64,000 nucleotides of DNA, taken from Gaiellasilicea sp963761905. GTDB taxonomy: Bacteria > Actinomycetota > Thermoleophilia > Gaiellales > Gaiellaceae. How positions within the stretch are numbered: position 1 is the stretch's first letter; each line of letters begins with the position of its first letter. The notes under the pieces were generated by a model. It was not told the DNA's origin, searched no databases, and saw only the letters and a list, made by a program, of their open reading frames with translations. Below, one piece after another: positions 1 to 8,102 of the stretch. The stretch covers positions 538,310-602,309 of the forward strand of contig CAVXIQ010000005.1 of the NCBI GenBank assembly GCA_963761905.1. The letters run 5' to 3'. The position numbers and the translations under genes were made by a program.

Positions 1-1
1 G

Positions 2-940
2 GCGACGGTCGTCGCCGCGGCGACGGCACGGGGCGGCGCTACGGCGGCAGTTCCCGACAAGCTGGTGATCGCCTACCAACCGGGCATGGGGTATGCCCCG
101 CTCATCATCATGAAGAACCAGCGGACGCTGGAGCGGCGGTATCCAGGCATGCAGATCGAGTGGCGGGTGCTTCCGTCGGGCACGGCGATCACCAATGGTG
201 TCATCGCGGGGCAGATCCACGTCGGCGCGATGGGCACCGGCCCGTTCCTCGTCGGTTATGCCCGCGGCATCGACTGGAAGATGATCGCGCCCCTGAACGA
301 GGCCGATCTCTGGCTGATGGTGAAGAACCCGAACATCCGGACGCTCGCCGACCTGCGCGGCAAGCGAATCGCGACGCCGACGAACACGTCGATTCAAGCC
401 GTGGTGCTCCGGAAGATGGCCGAAGTGCGCCTCGGGAACTCGAAGGCGCTCGACTCCGGCCTGCTCGCGATGGATCACCCGGACGGGATGCAAGCGCTCC
501 TCTCCGACCAGATTGACGCGCACTTCACCTCGCCCCCGTTCCAGTTCCAGGAGAAGAACCGGGGCGCACGCGTTCTCGGACGGTCGTACGGCTACTTCGG
601 CGCCCATACCTTCCTGGGAGCCGTGGTGACGACGAAGTTCTACGGCGAGTACACGCCGTTCTCGAACCAGCTCTACCGCGACATCGCGGCGGCGACCAAG
701 CTGATCCGGACGAACCCGCAGAAGGTCGCCACCATCCTGCAGCAGGACGCCGGCGGCAACCCGACGTCGCGGCAGTTCAAGCAGTGGATCGGCAACGCCG
801 CGATCACCTACACGACGCGTCCGCGCGGGCTGATGCGGACGGCAACGTTCATGAAGCGAACCGATCAGCTGCCGGGACGGATGCCGTCTTCATGGACGGA
901 TCTCGTCTTCCCGCCGGTCGTTCCGACGAAGGGGTCGTAG
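2..940 (+). CDS. ABC transporter substrate-binding protein, NitT/TauT (SsuA-like) family, 5' end missing
   Basis: The reading frame is open to the left edge, so the start lies outside the window; the first ~20 visible residues are Ala-rich and look like the end of a signal peptide, followed by the mature start PDKLVIAYQPG. The 312 visible residues have the type II periplasmic-binding fold of nitrate/sulfonate/taurine binding proteins: a YxPGxxYAPL-type N terminus, IxxGQIHVGAMGTGPFLVGY (variable but recognisable substrate-pocket region) and a hinge LADLRGKRIATPTNTS. It should be an exported binding protein feeding an ABC importer. Permease and ATPase genes are not visible and may lie upstream. 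Substrate cannot be read from the sequence. Confidence 0.85.
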   Translation, partial: ATVVAAATARGGATAAVPDKLVIAYQPGMGYAPLIIMKNQRTLERRYPGMQIEWRVLPSGTAITNGVIAGQIHVGAMGTGPFLVGYARGIDWKMIAPLNEADLWLMVKNPNIRTLADLRGKRIATPTNTSIQAVVLRKMAEVRLGNSKALDSGLLAMDHPDGMQALLSDQIDAHFTSPPFQFQEKNRGARVLGRSYGYFGAHTFLGAVVTTKFYGEYTPFSNQLYRDIAAATKLIRTNPQKVATILQQDAGGNPTSRQFKQWIGNAAITYTTRPRGLMRTATFMKRTDQLPGRMPSSWTDLVFPPVVPTKGS

Positions 941-983
941 CAAGGGCCTCGGTGAGCAGCTGACGAATCCGCGTACAGAGTGG

Positions 984-1011
984 GAAGGGGCGGCTTGCGG
1001 GCCGCCCCTTC
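984..1011 (+). terminator. Rho-independent-like terminator after the ABC binding-protein gene
   Basis: An 11-bp GC-rich stem (984-994 with 1001-1011, loop TTGCGG) sits 43 bp after the stop and is followed by the short T-containing tract CTGTTTCC. The U tract is weak, as for other hairpins in this window. Confidence 0.6.
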
Positions 1012-1041
1012 TGTTTCCAATCCGAGCCGCTAGGCGGCTCG

Positions 1042-1106
1042 TGGTGGCGGAGGAGGGACTTGAACCCTCGACGAGCCTAACGACCCGTAACGGCTTCGAG
1101 ACCGTC
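1042..1106 (-). pseudogene. tRNA-Ser-like 3' fragment (attachment-site scar)
   Basis: On the minus strand the segment reads as an anticodon loop with CGA, a 7-bp long variable arm with a GTTA loop, a perfect T arm (GAGGG/CCCTC, loop TTCAAGT), the 3' acceptor strand CTCCGCC, A73 and an encoded CCA. The variable arm is typical of class II tRNAs and the anticodon fits Ser. The 5' acceptor strand and D arm cannot be found upstream (1107-1225), and the anticodon stem lacks one pairing base. It is therefore a 3' fragment, not a working tRNA. Tyrosine recombinases leave such fragments when they integrate at tRNA 3' ends. A73 is unusual for Ser, so the identity is tentative. Confidence 0.55.
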
Positions 1107-1225
1107 ACAGCGTCTCCCGTGTGCCGCAGAGGCAGAGAGTGGCTTTCGGGACACGTCGGGGACACTTCTTCGGGGCGCCCGGCGAAGTTGCCTATCGAGA
1201 ACGGCAAATTGCAGGATCCCTTCGT

Positions 1226-1270
1226 AAGCGGGCGATGGGGCTCGAACCCACGACCCTCAGCTTGGGAAGC
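1226..1270 (-). repeat. Left att-like direct repeat: truncated 3' half of tRNA-Gly(CCC)
   Basis: It is identical over 45 bp to 6893-6937 of the intact tRNA-Gly. Identity stops after the first bases of the anticodon stem, where the sequence changes to GCGAGCGG. No D arm or 5' acceptor strand follows, so it cannot be a functional tRNA. Confidence 0.85.
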
Positions 1271-1431
1271 GCGAGCGGCTCCGCATGGATAAACGGCTTG
1301 CGCTCCACTATGCGGAAGGCGTGCCGCTGGAAACCGCTTGAGACCGCTGGAGCAGGGTGGTCACTGGCGCACAACTGGCGCGCAGCACGACTCGGCCCAT
1401 CCGCTTTGGCGCCCTGTTCTGGCCGGAGACG

Positions 1432-1662
1432 CTACTCAGGCGGTAGCGCCCTGACGTGGGCCAGCGTTCGGGAATGACGCCTGAGCTGCGCTTTAGGATC
1501 AGCGGGCCGTGCGAAAAGCAGGTCGAGAAGGGACGTCCTCGGCACAACCTGTCCGTCCCATCTCGCCTTTGCCTGGTCAAGCAGGCCGGCGTTGGGGTGC
1601 GCAGGCCGAACTCGTCGATCATCTCGAAGCCATTCAACGACGGCATCCCAGTCTCTCTCCAC
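1432..1662 (-). CDS. Possible small hypothetical protein, 76 aa
   Basis: A GTG-started frame whose product begins MERDWDAVVEWLRDD and later has LLDQAKARWDGQVVP, with a plausible amino-acid balance for a folded protein. There is no clear ribosome-binding site, no recognised family, and its C-terminal codons overlap a copy of the dispersed repeat at 1458. It may be a small island gene or a fragment of a longer one. The rest of 1271-1850 shows nothing else supportable. Confidence 0.25.
   Translation of the reverse strand: MERDWDAVVEWLRDDRRVRPAHPNAGLLDQAKARWDGQVVPRTSLLDLLFARPADPKAQLRRHSRTLAHVRALPPE
1458..1485 (+). repeat. Dispersed ~27-bp island repeat, copy 1
   Basis: Matches the shared core GCCAGYGTTCRGGAATG followed by a CC-rich end. 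All four copies lie in the same orientation inside the att-bounded island. Confidence 0.6.
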
Positions 1663-1707
1663 GTTGAGAAGCTTGCCAGGGGTCGCTCATGGGATACCAC
1701 TGTGCCT

Positions 1708-1736
1708 TGGGCCAGCGTTCAGGAATGTCCCCTGAG
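1708..1736 (+). repeat. Dispersed ~27-bp island repeat, copy 2
   Basis: Same core as copy 1 (GCCAGCGTTCAGGAATG), preceded by CCTTGG, as is copy 4. Located between the putative 76-aa gene and the small secreted-protein gene. Confidence 0.6.
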
Positions 1737-1850
1737 AGCGCCTCAGGTGCGCTCGCCACGAGGAGCCATCCGACTCCCCCGTCAGTCGCGTACAAAGAGC
1801 GAGCGGGGCCGTCCTCGGCCGGCGGCCCCGTCGCTCGTCTTAAGGAGGGC

Positions 1851-2132
1851 TTACGAGCTCGGCTTGTACTCGCCCAGCTTGTACTGCTTGTTGAGCGCCT
1901 CGCTGCGAAGCCGCAGCGCGCGCATCCACGGTGGCCCGGAAGTCGCTACGGATATCGCGGTGACCGGCGCGTACGCGCCGAGCCCGTATTGCTCGTTGAG
2001 CGCGTCGCTGCGCGCTTCGAGCGCCGTTCTCCACTCCTCGTCGCCGCCGCCTCCGCTCACCGCCGCGCCCGAGCCGATCAGGGCGACGATCGCACTAGCT
2101 ACGAGGATCGGGCCTTTCGTGCGAGCCTTCAT
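1851..2132 (-). CDS. Small secreted protein with an internal two-fold repeat, 93 aa
   Basis: No named family is recognised. The ATG is preceded by a strong ribosome-binding site (AGAAGGAG, about 6 nt away). Residues 1-27 are a signal peptide or anchor (basic MKARTKG, then a hydrophobic segment ending near AAVSGGGG). The mature part holds two copies of one motif: RSDALNEQYGLGAYAP and RSEALNKQYKLGEYKP, separated by about 20 residues, so it arose by internal duplication. Each copy looks like a short helix followed by a Tyr/Gly/Pro turn. Secretion is likely; function is unknown. It is divergent from the BTAD regulator gene, with 140 bp between the two starts. Confidence 0.7.
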   Translation of the reverse strand: MKARTKGPILVASAIVALIGSGAAVSGGGGDEEWRTALEARSDALNEQYGLGAYAPVTAISVATSGPPWMRALRLRSEALNKQYKLGEYKPSS

Positions 2133-2272
2133 CGTGGACTCCTTCTGCCGGTGAGCCGCTGCGTGCAGCTCGTTGGTGCAAGAGTCCTATGTGCCGCTCA
2201 CGGGGCGCCCATTTCCGGTAACGCGACGGTAATGGAGAATGCTTCGGCTCTGTGGCAACCGATCGGAGACGC

Positions 2273-3955
2273 ATGGAGATTCGCATCCTCGGCCCGCTCG
2301 AGGTGTCTGATGACGATCGCGTCGTCGAGCTCGGCGCAGGTCGACAGCGCGCGTTGCTCGCGCTTCTCGCATTGCACGCGCGCGAGATCGTCGCCACGGA
2401 GCGTCTGATCGATGAGCTCTGGGGCGGCTCGCCCCCGCCGACGGCTGCGAAGGCGCTCCAGAACCTCGTCTCGCAGCTTCGCCGTTCACTCGGCGCGGAT
2501 TCGATCGAAACGAGACCTCCCGGCTACAGCCTCCGGCTTGAGGTCGACGATCTTGACACGAGGCGGTTCGAGCGTCTCGCGGCAGAAGGCCATCGTCTCC
2601 TCGAGCAGGATCCCGGCCGAGCCGGGCAGACGCTCAGAGAGGCGCTCGGATTGTGGCGAGGACGCGCGCTCGCGGACTTTGCCTACGAGGACTTCGCACA
2701 GAGCGAGATCACGCGACTCGACGAGCTCCGGCTCGGAGCGATCGAGGATCGCATCGACGCGGACCTGGCCATGGGTCGAGCGACGGAGCTCGTACCCGAG
2801 CTCGAGCCGCTCGTGTCGGCTCATCCGCTACGCGCGCGGCTGCGGGGCCAGCTCATGCTCGCGCTGTACCGCAGCGGCCGCCAGGCGGACGCGCTTGAGG
2901 TTTACCGCTCGGGCCGGCGGTTGCTGGACGAGGAGCTCGGGCTCAAGCCGGACGAAGAGCTCCAGCGCCTCGAGAGAGCCATCCTCAACCACGATCCTTC
3001 GCTCCAGTCGCCGGTGGTCGCTGGGGTCAAACCACCATCTGTCGCACAGCGTCGCCGTGAGTCGTCACGTACTGAGCCGCAGGTTCCTCCCGACTCGGTC
3101 GCTGTGATCGACCTGCAGCACTCTCGGGTCGTGGGCCACGTGCTCGTGGGCCGAAGGCCTGTCGCCCTCGCGGTCGGACACGGCTCGGTCTGGGTTGCCA
3201 ACGCAGATGATGGAACGGTCTCTCGCATCGATCCGCATCGCCGCGAACTCATCAGGACGATTGGAATCGGAGCACCGGCGATTGACCTCGCCGTCGGCAC
3301 CGATGCAGTTTGGGTGGCCAACGGGAGCGACGGCACAGTCTCGCGCATCGATCCGAACGCCGACGCCGTCGTCGCGACGATCGACTTGAGGGGCTCGAGC
3401 GAACTCATTTGGAACCCGACCTACGCGGTCGACGCCGATGATGATTCCGTCTGGATCGCCGCGGGTCCTCACCATCTGCTCCGCATCGACCCAACAACGA
3501 ACGAGCCATCGGCCGTCATCGACGTCGGCCGAGTCCCGGTAGGCGTGGCGGTCAACGAGGAGGCGGTCTGGGTGGTGACGACCGCCGAGCGGGCCCTGCG
3601 CATCGAACGGCGGACGAACACAGCCACGACCGAGGTGCCCATCGGGTGGCCCCCCGTCGCGTTGACGGCCGGGAAGCAGGCTGTCTGGGTCTCTGACGAG
3701 CGAGGCCAGGTCTGGCGCATCAACCCGGACACGGGAACTGTGACTCAGACGACCCCCGTTGATGGAAGGCTCATCGGCCTGTACGCGACCGACGGAGCGG
3801 TGTTCGCAGCCAACAACGCCGACGGCACCGTCGTCCAGATCGATCCGCAGAACGGTCGCGTGGTAGGGGTCTTACCAGTAGGCCACGCGCCGACCGACGT
3901 GGCCTGCCAGGACGGGACGGTCTGGGTCTCGATCCAGAGCGAGAGCGCTATGTAA
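2273..3955 (+). CDS. BTAD (SARP-like) regulator fused to a C-terminal beta-propeller
   Basis: 560 aa. The ATG at 2273 has GGAG 5 nt upstream; a GTG at 2252 is also in frame but lacks a site. Residues ~1-95 form an OmpR-type winged helix (starting MEIRILGPLEVSDDD), ~100-245 a bacterial transcriptional activation domain of TPR-like helices (...LMLALYRSGRQADALEVYR...), then a short linker and from ~285 about six blades with the repeated signature VWVANADDGTVSRIDP, as in YVTN/NHL propellers. No membrane segment is seen, so the propeller probably senses a ligand or partner in the cytoplasm. Its 3' end overlaps the convergent BMP-type gene by 8 bp. SARP/BTAD proteins usually activate neighbouring genes. 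Confidence 0.85.
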   Translation: MEIRILGPLEVSDDDRVVELGAGRQRALLALLALHAREIVATERLIDELWGGSPPPTAAKALQNLVSQLRRSLGADSIETRPPGYSLRLEVDDLDTRRFERLAAEGHRLLEQDPGRAGQTLREALGLWRGRALADFAYEDFAQSEITRLDELRLGAIEDRIDADLAMGRATELVPELEPLVSAHPLRARLRGQLMLALYRSGRQADALEVYRSGRRLLDEELGLKPDEELQRLERAILNHDPSLQSPVVAGVKPPSVAQRRRESSRTEPQVPPDSVAVIDLQHSRVVGHVLVGRRPVALAVGHGSVWVANADDGTVSRIDPHRRELIRTIGIGAPAIDLAVGTDAVWVANGSDGTVSRIDPNADAVVATIDLRGSSELIWNPTYAVDADDDSVWIAAGPHHLLRIDPTTNEPSAVIDVGRVPVGVAVNEEAVWVVTTAERALRIERRTNTATTEVPIGWPPVALTAGKQAVWVSDERGQVWRINPDTGTVTQTTPVDGRLIGLYATDGAVFAANNADGTVVQIDPQNGRVVGVLPVGHAPTDVACQDGTVWVSIQSESAM

Positions 3956-4943
3956 CCGAGTTCGCGACCGAGATCTTCCCCGCGACGATCTCCGCCCTTA
4001 CGTCCTCGACCTCACCTCTGAGCGAGTCGGGCAGGGCCGCGCTGATCGGGCCGAGGCCGACACTGCCGTTCTGAACGGAGAAGCGGGAGGTGCGACCCGT
4101 CCGGAGCGTCCCGCGCACGAGCTGCTTGATCGTTTCGAAGACCGCTACGTCCAGCCTCTTCACGGCGCTCGTCAGTATGTGCCGGCCCAGATGGGACTGG
4201 TCGACATCGACTCCAATCCCCCAGATTCCACGCTCGCCTGCCGCCTCCAACGCCCCGAGACCGCAATCGCTCGCGACCTGGAAGACGACTCGCGATCCCT
4301 TCGCGATCTGGCTCAGGGCGACCGACCTGCCTTTCATCGGGTCGTGGAAGTCGTCCGTATAGCTGTTCAACGTCGTCACGCGAGGATTGGCTCGTCGCGC
4401 GCCTGCCTGGTAGCCGGTGATGTACCGCTCGACCGCCGGCACCCGCTGGCCGCCGACCGAGCTGATCACCTCCTCCCCGGGAGAGAGCGTCAGCACGAGC
4501 GCAGCCAGGTAACCGGCCAGGTAACCGGCTTGCTCCTCCCGGAACAGGAGACCAACAACGTTCGTCGGGCGATGCGCCAGATCGTCATGGGCGTAGTCGA
4601 TGATCGCGAACTTCGTTTCGGGAAACCCAGTGGCGGCTCTGTCGATGGCGGCGGCAAACCGACCCGCGCCTTGCAAAAAACCAAATCCAATGACCAGGTC
4701 GTATTTCTGCCGCGCGAGAAGCGAGAGGCTCGGGACGTAGCCTTCCTTCGGGGCTGGTGTCAACACCCGCCCTTTGATCCCTAACTCTCCAACGGCCCGC
4801 TCGAGCCCGAGATAGGCACCACGGATATACAGGCTCTCGATGCCTGTCGGCTCGACGACGAGTCCGACTCTGAGCTGCCTTTCCCTCACCAAACCGGTCT
4901 CATTTTGTCTGATGCTCGCCGGCCGCGGCCAAGCAACGCCCAC
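3948..4943 (-). CDS. BMP/PnrA-type substrate-binding domain protein without an obvious signal peptide
   Basis: 331 aa with the basic membrane protein (Bmp/PnrA/Med) type I binding fold: LRVGLVVEPTGIESLYIRGA at the N terminus, DLVIGFGFLQG, FAIIDY, NVVGLLFREEQAGYLAGYLA (domain hinge) and the C-terminal IWGIGVDVDQS. Family members bind nucleosides or related ligands and are normally lipoproteins. No lipobox or hydrophobic signal is visible here, which suggests a cytoplasmic sensor or a gene that has lost its 5' end. The start is uncertain: GTG at 4943 is used; an in-frame GTG just before RERQL is possible. It is convergent with the BTAD/propeller gene. Confidence 0.7.
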   Translation of the reverse strand: MGVAWPRPASIRQNETGLVRERQLRVGLVVEPTGIESLYIRGAYLGLERAVGELGIKGRVLTPAPKEGYVPSLSLLARQKYDLVIGFGFLQGAGRFAAAIDRAATGFPETKFAIIDYAHDDLAHRPTNVVGLLFREEQAGYLAGYLAALVLTLSPGEEVISSVGGQRVPAVERYITGYQAGARRANPRVTTLNSYTDDFHDPMKGRSVALSQIAKGSRVVFQVASDCGLGALEAAGERGIWGIGVDVDQSHLGRHILTSAVKRLDVAVFETIKQLVRGTLRTGRTSRFSVQNGSVGLGPISAALPDSLRGEVEDVRAEIVAGKISVANSVT

Positions 4944-5346
4944 CGTCGGCTGCGCCAGTGTTCACGAATGACGCCCGACCGCATGCATGAACGGAAGACA
5001 CCTGCGCGTTGTTGCGGCGTTCGTCACGCTTGTCGCAGCTGGCGTCCGCGGCGCCACATTCGAGCTGCTGCACTCGTTCGCTCTACTCAGCGAGGAGATG
5101 TGCTTCTCTCTCTTTTCAGCAACCACCGCCGCCGACGTGCACACGGCAGGAGAGCTCGCCCAAATCGGCTACGAGCAACTCACGGAGGTCATCAGTTACC
5201 GCCCCGACACACCCGAGCGTGACATCAGTTACGACACGAGGTCGATCGCAGGAAACGACGCGGGGCTGGGCGAGCCTCGGGACGGCGTTCCCGCTTTGCC
5301 CCAAAAGGGGGTTCCTCGGCGGCCAATCCTTCGGCACGATGACCGA
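4944..5346. other. Gene-poor gap inside the island
   Basis: Apart from the repeat copy at 4951-4978 nothing is supportable. The frame of the downstream secreted protein stays open upstream to an ATG at 4987, but its clear signal peptide begins at 5347, so the extension was not used. Confidence 0.4.
4951..4978 (+). repeat. Dispersed ~27-bp island repeat, copy 3
   Basis: Core GCCAGTGTTCACGAATG followed by ACGCCCGA. Lies just upstream of the BMP-type gene start, overlapping none of the well-supported genes. Confidence 0.6.
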
Positions 5347-5805
5347 ATGAGCAGCCGTTGGTTAGCTCGTTTCGCCCTCACCGTGGTTGCGGCCGCCGCG
5401 GTCGCCACAACGACGGCATCGGCCGAATCCACGCTCTCTCTCCCCACCTGGGTGCAGAAGGCCAATGCGATCTGTGCGACCGGAAACGCAGCAATCCGTC
5501 AACTGCCGAAGCCGACGACAATCGCACAGGCGATCACGGTCGTGCAGAAGCAGACGTTCTGGACGGACTGGCAGGCCGACAAGATCCGTTCCCTACCACC
5601 ACCCGCCGCACAGGCGACCCGGATCTCCAGGATGGTCGGCGAGATCGATGCCGTGGTTCGGCTCTGGCGACGCGTCATCATCGCCCTCAAAGCAGGCGAC
5701 GGCGCTCAGGCGACGGCATTGATCGAGCAGGCGAGGCCACACGTCACACGCGCGAACACGATCGCCCGCGGCCTCGGCGCTCGGACCTGCGCCGCCACGT
5801 CCTAA
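5347..5805 (+). CDS. Small secreted protein, 152 aa
   Basis: Residues 1-26 are a typical signal peptide (MSSRWLARFALTVVAAAAVA, cleavage after TASA). The mature part is largely helical with two cysteines, one early (ANAICATGNAAI) and one near the C terminus (GARTCAAT), that could form a disulfide. The W-x-x-x-ANAIC arrangement recalls small exported proteins of unknown function in Actinomycetota, but no named domain was recognised. It lies between repeat copies 3 and 4. No strong ribosome-binding site is seen before 5347. Confidence 0.65.
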   Translation: MSSRWLARFALTVVAAAAVATTTASAESTLSLPTWVQKANAICATGNAAIRQLPKPTTIAQAITVVQKQTFWTDWQADKIRSLPPPAAQATRISRMVGEIDAVVRLWRRVIIALKAGDGAQATALIEQARPHVTRANTIARGLGARTCAATS

Positions 5806-5930
5806 GCCTGGCCACAGCCTCCGGCGACGCGCTTGCGCGGCGCCATCACAGGTGTCGCCTACGTGCGAGCAATCGCGGTGCTCAGATGGCGGAGCCAAAC
5901 TGCCGACGCTCAAGACGGAGTGACCTTGGC

Positions 5931-5958
5931 GTGCGCCAGTGTGCGGGAATGTGCCCCG
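5931..5958 (+). repeat. Dispersed ~27-bp island repeat, copy 4
   Basis: Core GCCAGTGTGCGGGAATG, the most diverged of the four; like copy 2 it is preceded by CCTTGG a few bases upstream. It lies between the secreted-protein gene and the APH-like gene. Confidence 0.55.
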
Positions 5959-6036
5959 GCCCGTTCGACGCGATGCTCATGGGCCGAATTGACCCGTCGC
6001 GGTTGCGCGTGCGCGTTATGGAATATCGTCGAAGGG

Positions 6037-6600
6037 GTGAGCTCGGATGCAGACTCGGGGAGTGGTTCTCGTCTCGGCGGGTGGGGCGGGCTGACGGAGG
6101 TCTGGCATGTCGGCGAGACCGTGCGACGCACCGGGGGTAGCTGGACGCCTGCTCTTCACGCGTTGCTCGGACACCTCGAGCGAATCGGGTTCGCAGGAGC
6201 CCCGCGCCCGATCGGAATCGACAAAGAGGGCCGCGAGATCCTCAGCTTCGTCAAGGGCGGCGGCCCCTCCCATACCGACGACGCATTGGCGCGTGTAGCG
6301 CAGCTGGTACGCGAACTGCATGACGCGACGGAGTCGTTCAGGGCGCCGCAGGATGCGCGTCGGCAATTCATGGTCGGCGCTCCCAGAGTTGGCGATGTCG
6401 TCTGCCATAACGACCTGTCTCCGGACAACACCATCTACGGCTCGGATCGGACGCCCCACGCATTCATCGACTGGGACCTCGAGGGCTACCCCTACCGTTA
6501 CGTCGAGATCGACGAGTTCACGTACTGGCTGACCAGCGGCGCGGGCGCGGGGGACATCATCAACCGCAAGCCCACGGTCGACGCTGGCTGGGACGACTGA
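6037..6600 (+). pseudogene. Aminoglycoside phosphotransferase-like protein, C-terminally truncated
   Basis: 187 aa from the GTG at 6037. An N-terminal strand pair (VWHVGETVRR), a hinge-like helix region, the catalytic loop CHNDLSPDN (Brenner motif HxDxxxxN) and the metal-binding FIDWD are intact, so the ATP and phosphotransfer machinery is recognisable. Family members carry about 80-100 more residues after the Asp, including a WDxA motif; here only ~38 unrelated-looking residues follow before the stop. The gene is probably cut or rearranged near the island's right end. The family phosphorylates small hydroxyl substrates, not only antibiotics, so resistance cannot be inferred. Confidence 0.6.
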
Positions 6601-6892
6601 CCGCTTCGAGCTCAGGGCCTCGGAGCCGGCGGACTCGAACGTTAGGACGTGCTCTTGGAAGCGCGTCCATGAGGACTCAGCAGTATGAACAGTGCTTCTT
6701 GCCCGCCGGCACCTGGCTTGCGGGCATTGTCTTGTAGCTCGCCTGCAGGCCGGTGGCAACGAGCACGGGGTACCGCTGAGCCGAGCCGGCGGCCGTCGCT
6801 GATCGCCGTGGGCGCGTTCTGCGGGCTCAGGTTTGGGAGGCTCTCGGGCTGACGTGGGAGCACGTCGACTCCGGCATTCCAGAGGCTTTGTG
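6601..6892. other. Right end of the island, no gene recognised
   Basis: 292 bp between the APH-like stop and the right att repeat. This is where an integrase would commonly sit next to the tRNA, but no integrase motif is visible in any frame. Confidence 0.4.
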
Positions 6893-6893
6893 A

Positions 6894-6966
6894 AGCGGGC
6901 GATGGGGCTCGAACCCACGACCCTCAGCTTGGGAAGCTGATGCTCTACCAACTGAGCTACACCCGC
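6894..6966 (-). tRNA. tRNA-Gly(CCC)
   Basis: A complete cloverleaf reads on the minus strand: acceptor GCGGGTG/CGCCCGC (one G-U), D arm with TAGCTCAGTTGGTAGAGCA, anticodon arm TCAGC-TTCCCAA-GCTGA with anticodon CCC, T arm GTGGG-TTCGAGC-CCCAT. The discriminator is U, as usual for bacterial Gly tRNAs, and CCA is not encoded. Its 3' 45 bp form the right att-like repeat of the island. Confidence 0.95.
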
Positions 6967-7024
6967 GTGGCCGCCATTCTAGCCGGGCTCGCCGCGAATG
7001 AAGGCCCTTGCGGACGCGGCGGGC

Positions 7025-8102
7025 TCACACGATCGGGGCCGCGCCCTCCATCGTCGCCACGAGCCCTTCACGCCTCGAGTGGCGCTTCCCGCTCCGGTAC
7101 TCGGCGATGTACGCCTCGAAGTCCCACGAGTCGAGGAACTTCGCAGCCGCATCCCGTCCCGAGCCGTACAGCTCGAGCGCCCGGTCGCTCGGCAGGTCGA
7201 ACTGCGTCGTTCCCACTCCGAGCGTCGGGATCGGGATCGTCCGAGCGTAGCTCGACTGCTCGACGTAGAGCCGGTCGTGGGCCTCCATCATCGTCTGGGC
7301 GAGCGACTTGACGTAGTCGACGACCGCGCGGCCGCCTTGGGCGTGCTTGCGCCGCTTGGGCTCGGGCAGCCGCTCCGCGACGGACACCGACGGCTTCGGC
7401 TCGACGAGCAGCATCCCGAAGGTCGGCCAGTCCGGCACGCCGTCTTCGCAGTCGAAGAGCCAGACCGGGAAGTTCGAGAGCATCCCGCCGTCGACGATGA
7501 TGTGCGTGTCGCCGGTCTCCGGGTTCTCGTGCAGGACGGGCTCGAAGAAGATCGGGATGCTCATGCTCATCCGCACGGCGAGCGCGACCTCGAGGTCGTC
7601 CGGCTCGATCCCGAGCTTCTTCGCGTCGCGCGGGAGCACAAGCAGCTCGTGCTTCGTCACGTCGGACGCGACGACCTGAAGTCGCGAGCGGAACTTGGGG
7701 TCGTCGGCGAAATCGGGGTGGACCAGGTCGCCGAACGTGTGCACGCCCTTGGCCGCGAGCAGCTCGCGGATCCAGTCGTGGAAGCGCGCTGCCCTCGTAG
7801 AGACCGAGATCGAGGAGGATGCTCAGCGAGCGCTCGATCAGCGGCACCTTGTCCTCCCACGCCTTGTCCTGGAACTGGCGGTAGTCGAGGCCGATGATGA
7901 TCTCCTTCAGCTCCTCGGCCGAGTAGCCGGCGGCGAGGAGCGAGGCGCTGATCGCCCCGGCGGACGTGCCGGCGACGTTCTGCGGCTTGTAGCCGTGCTG
8001 CTCGAGCGTCTCGACCGCTCCGGCGAGCCCGATTCCCTTGACGCCGCCGCCTTCGAAGACGAGATCGACGTGCTTCGTGTAGTCCACCGACGCCTCGGCC
8101 AT
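7025..8102 (-). CDS. Patatin-like phospholipase, one frameshift
   Basis: About 358 aa when one extra base near 7783-7790 (GCGCGC tract) is skipped. Start ATG 8102 has GAGGAGG 8 nt upstream; a GTG at 8126 is less likely. Motifs: oxyanion loop EGGGVKGIGLAGA, nucleophile GTSAGAI (Ser of GxSxG) and catalytic Asp in VDGGMLSNFP, so the Ser-Asp dyad is complete. Patatins hydrolyse acyl chains from phospholipids or other lipids, usually at the membrane. No signal peptide is seen. The first frame breaks after LGLYEGS and resumes as FHDWIRELLAAKG. It lies about 100 bp downstream of the nuclease gene on the same strand. Confidence 0.85.

Larger units (their letters stand above)
1226..6937. mobile_element. 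5.67-kb genomic island inserted at tRNA-Gly(CCC)
   Basis: A perfect 45-bp direct repeat (1226-1270 and 6893-6937) consists of the discriminator side, T arm, variable loop and half the anticodon arm of tRNA-Gly(CCC). The right copy belongs to an intact tRNA (6894-6966); the left copy is cut off inside the anticodon stem. That is the expected footprint of site-specific integration into a tRNA 3' end that rebuilds the tRNA at one border. Cargo: small secreted protein, BTAD/beta-propeller regulator, BMP-type binding protein, another secreted protein, a truncated APH-like gene, and four dispersed ~27-bp repeats. No integrase or excisionase was recognised, so it looks immobile or dependent on a helper. 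Confidence 0.75.

Noticed and set aside
1042..1106. Functional tRNA-Ser
   Set aside because: No 5' acceptor strand or D arm can be found, and the anticodon stem is defective; kept as a fragment.
4987..5346. N-terminal extension of the 152-aa secreted protein
   Set aside because: The start at 5347 gives a textbook signal peptide; the upstream part shows no conserved motif and no ribosome-binding site.
1458..5958. Integron attC-like cassette array
   Set aside because: The repeats lack the paired R/L boxes and palindromic structure of attC, and no integron integrase is present.
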